Source: Streptosporangium carneum (lineage in GTDB: Bacteria > Actinomycetota > Actinomycetes > Streptosporangiales > Streptosporangiaceae). Taken from it: 64,000 bases of DNA. Of this stretch, positions 61,380-64,000 are shown in pieces (within the stretch, counting starts at the first letter, position 1; each line of letters opens with the position of its first letter). The stretch covers positions 124,001 through 188,000 of the forward strand of contig NZ_BSEV01000006.1 in NCBI RefSeq assembly GCF_027922005.1, read 5' to 3'. A program made the translations under genes and the position numbers. The notes under the pieces were generated by a model. That model saw nothing but the letters and a program-made list of their open reading frames with translations, was not told the origin of the DNA and searched no databases.

Positions 61380-61452
61380 TCCGCCGACGGGCCGCTGGAC
61401 CCGCTGTGCCTCTGCGGGCCTCTGTCGGCCTCTGCGAGCCTTGCGGCGCCCG

Positions 61453-62973
61453 CTAGCGGTTGCGGTGCGACTCGTAGCGCATCGTGCGGGAGACGCCGAT
61501 GCGGACGGTCGTACCGGGCAGGATGGCGACCGGTTCGTTCGGCGGGATGTCGTAGAAGTTGGGGTCGCCGGGCGGCTGGATCTGGGTGCCGTTCACCGAG
61601 CCCAGGTCCACCAGGTTGACGTCCCATCCGTCCAGGGCCACTCGCAGGTGACGCCGGGAGACCGAGCCGTCGGGGCTGGTGACCTTGGCGGGGCGCACGG
61701 AGCCGTCGGCGGTCTCGGGAGCCCGCTCCGGGTCGCGCCCGACCAGGTAGTCGGTGTCGAGGCGGAGCGTCATGCCGTCGTCGAGGAGGAGCACGCCCAG
61801 CGGCGGGCGCGGCCCCTTGTAGGGAACGAGCGTGCGCTGCACCAGCGCGATGCCGCAGACCGCGCAGTACGGCACGCGCGGGTCGTTGAAGTGGTCGTTC
61901 TTGCAGTCGACTCCGTAGACGAGCGGCCTCGACTCGGGCTGCTCGTCCTGCTGCCCCTGCGGGGCCGGGGAGTCCGCCGGGCTCTGCTGGGCGCCCGGCG
62001 TCAGCAGTTCGTACTCGAAGGGCTGGTCCCGGACGTCCGCCGGGTCGCCGCCCGCCCTGGCGGGCTCCACGTCCTCGTGCTGGATCATGCCGGAGCCGTG
62101 GCCGGGCGCGGTTCCCTGGAGGGGGAGCCCCGGCACGGGCTCGGAGTGCCACGACTGGGGCGCGGCGGGCTGCGGCGGAGCCGAGGCGTAGTGGTCGGCG
62201 GACCCCATCGGATAGGGGGCGGGCGGTGCGCTGTCCACCGGAGACGCCGACCACTCCGGGTAGGAAGAAGGAGCGGAGGAGGGGGCCGACCAGTCGGAGG
62301 GAGAGGAGGCGGGCGGAGGCGCCGACCAGTCGGAAGGGGAGGAGGCGGGCGCGGACGCCGCCTCCGGCTGTGCAGAGGACCGCTCCGCGGCGGGCGGGAC
62401 GGCCTCCGCCTGGGGCGCCTGCGGCTGGGCGGCCTGCGGGACGGGCTCGGCCCGCGACTCCGCCCTGGGCTCGTGGCGCTGGACGCCCGGGGTCTGCGCT
62501 CCCGCCTCGGCGGGATCGCACACGACACCGCCGCCGGCGATCACGCCGCTGTCCAGCCGGACGAGCGGATGGGCCTCGCCGGCCTCCGGAAGGCGCAGCT
62601 CGACCCGGCTCACCGGACCGGGCACCAGCCGGTCGGACCAGGTGAGCGCGTCGCGCCCGGCCAGCTGGACCTCACCGGCCGAACCGGTGACCGAGGCGAA
62701 CGCGGGACCGCTGACCAGGACGGCCACTCCTCCCGACACCGGACCCGCGACGGCGCACGCGACGGGCTCGCCCATCATGACCGCCAGGACCTGCGCGACG
62801 CGACGAGCCAGCGCACGACCGTCCCCTCCTGAGGCCGCGGTCTCCCTGAGCGCGCCCAGCAGGTCTTCCACGACGGCCTCGGCCGCGTCACACACCAGCA
62901 GCAGGCCACCCACATGGGCGACCAGGCCGTTGCCCGGAAGTGGACGCACCACTCCGAAGCCCTCGTCGGTCAC
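61453..62973 (-). CDS. FHA domain protein with zinc-ribbon-like motif
   Basis: 506 aa. N-terminal domain (about 1-165) of the PP2C-like or unknown type, a Pro/Ser/Gln-rich linker (about 170-345) with PSDWSAP repeats, a short cysteine motif DCKNDHFNDPRVPYCAVCG, and a C-terminal FHA domain (about 400-506) with GRDPERAPE, SRRHLRVAL and LGSVNGTQ, which bind phosphothreonine. Likely reads kinase signals. GTG 62973 has GGAGGGAGAG and overlaps the upstream gene (GTGA). Confidence 0.85.
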   Translation of the reverse strand: MTDEGFGVVRPLPGNGLVAHVGGLLLVCDAAEAVVEDLLGALRETAASGGDGRALARRVAQVLAVMMGEPVACAVAGPVSGGVAVLVSGPAFASVTGSAGEVQLAGRDALTWSDRLVPGPVSRVELRLPEAGEAHPLVRLDSGVIAGGGVVCDPAEAGAQTPGVQRHEPRAESRAEPVPQAAQPQAPQAEAVPPAAERSSAQPEAASAPASSPSDWSAPPPASSPSDWSAPSSAPSSYPEWSASPVDSAPPAPYPMGSADHYASAPPQPAAPQSWHSEPVPGLPLQGTAPGHGSGMIQHEDVEPARAGGDPADVRDQPFEYELLTPGAQQSPADSPAPQGQQDEQPESRPLVYGVDCKNDHFNDPRVPYCAVCGIALVQRTLVPYKGPRPPLGVLLLDDGMTLRLDTDYLVGRDPERAPETADGSVRPAKVTSPDGSVSRRHLRVALDGWDVNLVDLGSVNGTQIQPPGDPNFYDIPPNEPVAILPGTTVRIGVSRTMRYESHRNR

Positions 62974-63407
62974 AGAACTCTCCCTCCCCGAAAACGCCAT
63001 CGGATGAACGGCACCCGCATCGGCCCGTTCGCCACCAGCCACACACAGATCCAGACGACGGTGAAATGCATCCAGAACGCGGCAGATGGGACCGGGTCAA
63101 TGAAATCAACCGCACCGGACCGTAGCAAAAAGTACAGCAGAAGGCCTTCAGGAACGAGCGTCAGCAAACCGAACAGCGTCGGCCAGTCCTTCTCCCACCT
63201 GAACTGCATGAGGAAGTGATAGATCAGCTCCCAGACGACCCCTAGCACGGCCACCGCCAGCAGGATCAGCAACGCGTTGACGTAACGGCCGCCGAGCGGC
63301 CTCGCGGGGCCGGGCAGCAGGGGAACGATCAGCAGTGTGACGATGACGCCCACGGTGGCGAGCAGGAACAGGCGCGTCTGGATGCGCCCTGACAAAGTCG
63401 GAACCAC
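62970..63407 (-). CDS. Uncharacterised four-helix membrane protein
   Basis: 145 aa with four membrane segments (LFLLATVGVIVTLLIVPLL, YVNALLILLAVAVLGVVWELIYHF, FGLLTLVPEGLLLYFLL, FWMHFTVVWICVWLV). No family recognised. Translationally coupled to the FHA gene by a 4-bp overlap, so the two probably work together. The frame starts 36 bp from the flavoprotein stop. Confidence 0.8.
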   Translation of the reverse strand: MVPTLSGRIQTRLFLLATVGVIVTLLIVPLLPGPARPLGGRYVNALLILLAVAVLGVVWELIYHFLMQFRWEKDWPTLFGLLTLVPEGLLLYFLLRSGAVDFIDPVPSAAFWMHFTVVWICVWLVANGPMRVPFIRWRFRGGRVL

Positions 63408-63443
63408 GGGGGAACTACTCTCCTTACGGCGGCGTAGGACCGC

Positions 63444-64000
63444 TCACAGCGGCGTGTTGAAGGCCCATTTGAACCACTGCGACGTCGACCGCAACGGTCC
63501 CATCTTCCTGACGAAGCCCCGCCTCGCCAGATCGTCGGCGATCTCCTGGGCCGCGACCTGCAGCCCGAGGAAGGTGTCGACTCCGGGGAAGTAACCGCCG
63601 AGCGTGGCGGACCCCGAGGCGTAGAGGGCGCCGTCGCCGCTGGCCGTGCCCTTCACCTCGAAGTGACGCTCGACCTCGAGCCTGCCGACCGGGTTGCGGT
63701 GGGCGCCGCTGTTCTGGAGCAGGTCCGCGAAGATCCTGTGCTCGGAGATGTCGGCCTCGAGACCGGTGCAGTCGATGATGTAGTCGGAGACCGGCTCGCG
63801 GACGATGCCGTCGCCGCTGCGCACGTAGCTGACCAGCCGCCCGTCCTTCGAGCGTTCCACGCGGTCGACGGTGCCCTGCACGGGGTGGTAGTAGCCGCCG
63901 CTGCGGCCCGCGCGCATCTGCTCCTGCCAGTGCCTGCGGTAGGGGGTGTTGGTGCCGCCCATCTCCTTGTACTTCGCGGCGCGCTCGGCGCCCTCCAGCT
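63444..64000 (-). CDS. FAD/NAD(P)-binding oxidoreductase, C-terminal part (5' end outside window)
   Basis: The last 185 residues of a flavoprotein: IIDCTGLEADI is the second-last nucleotide-binding strand, LYASGSATLGGYFPGVDTFLGLQVAAQEI is the FAD-contact region. The N-terminal GxGxxG lies beyond 64000. ATG 63962 is internal, since the frame continues open to the window edge. Upstream of the membrane-FHA pair on the same strand. Confidence 0.75.
   Translation of the reverse strand, partial: LEGAERAAKYKEMGGTNTPYRRHWQEQMRAGRSGGYYHPVQGTVDRVERSKDGRLVSYVRSGDGIVREPVSDYIIDCTGLEADISEHRIFADLLQNSGAHRNPVGRLEVERHFEVKGTASGDGALYASGSATLGGYFPGVDTFLGLQVAAQEIADDLARRGFVRKMGPLRSTSQWFKWAFNTPL

Overview
This is a high-GC actinobacterial chromosome segment. 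A complete Pup-proteasome locus, PafBC, Tat and HelY genes and an actinobacterial cobalt/B12 cluster point to Actinomycetota. Gene content and order suggest Streptosporangiales; that placement is inference, because there is no rRNA to confirm it.

Left part (1-22.1 kb). The window opens inside a HelR/HelD-like RNA-polymerase-recycling helicase. Divergent from it is a ROK-regulated sugar operon (1872-8541): ROK repressor, lipoprotein binding protein, two ABC permeases, a GH4 6-phospho-glycosidase and a BadF-type sugar kinase, preceded by a perfect 21-bp palindromic operator. It has no PTS and no ABC ATPase. Next come an Lrp/AsnC regulator, a secreted S1-protease-like protein with a destroyed catalytic triad, a CHASE3 histidine kinase, pirin, a flavoprotein disulfide reductase, a membrane protein, acyl-CoA dehydrogenase, an M24 peptidase, a PAS-SpoIIE phosphatase, a 5'-3' exonuclease, an RNB nuclease and a 55-aa membrane protein.

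Accessory island (about 22.15-25.25 kb). It has two long imperfect inverted arms, each carrying a block of about 130 bp that is nearly identical between arms, next to a 27-bp minisatellite. Between them lie a frameshifted tyrosine-recombinase remnant and a small secreted protein with tendamistat-like cysteine spacing. The right arm is interrupted by a 131-bp element with perfect 30-bp terminal inverted repeats.

Protein-quality-control region (25.2-54.2 kb). Mostly on the minus strand are helY, a DAG-kinase-like gene, tatC, tatA, pafC, pafB, an FKBP lipoprotein, pafA, prcA, prcB, pup, dop, arc (mpa) and trmI. A cobalt/B12 operon (cbtB-cbtA-phosphatase-chelatase-cobO-cobB) headed by a cobalamin riboswitch, plus a Ser/Thr kinase and an operator-controlled membrane gene, sits between pup and dop.

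Right end (54.2-64 kb). This holds a tandem-GNAT protein, a class III aminotransferase with a PfkB kinase and divergent TetR regulator, a Ser/Thr kinase, a cation/proton antiporter, an FHA protein, a membrane protein and a partial flavoprotein.

A recurring feature is a TANNNT hexamer 6-8 nt before the start codon, indicating leaderless transcripts. I used it to fix several starts.
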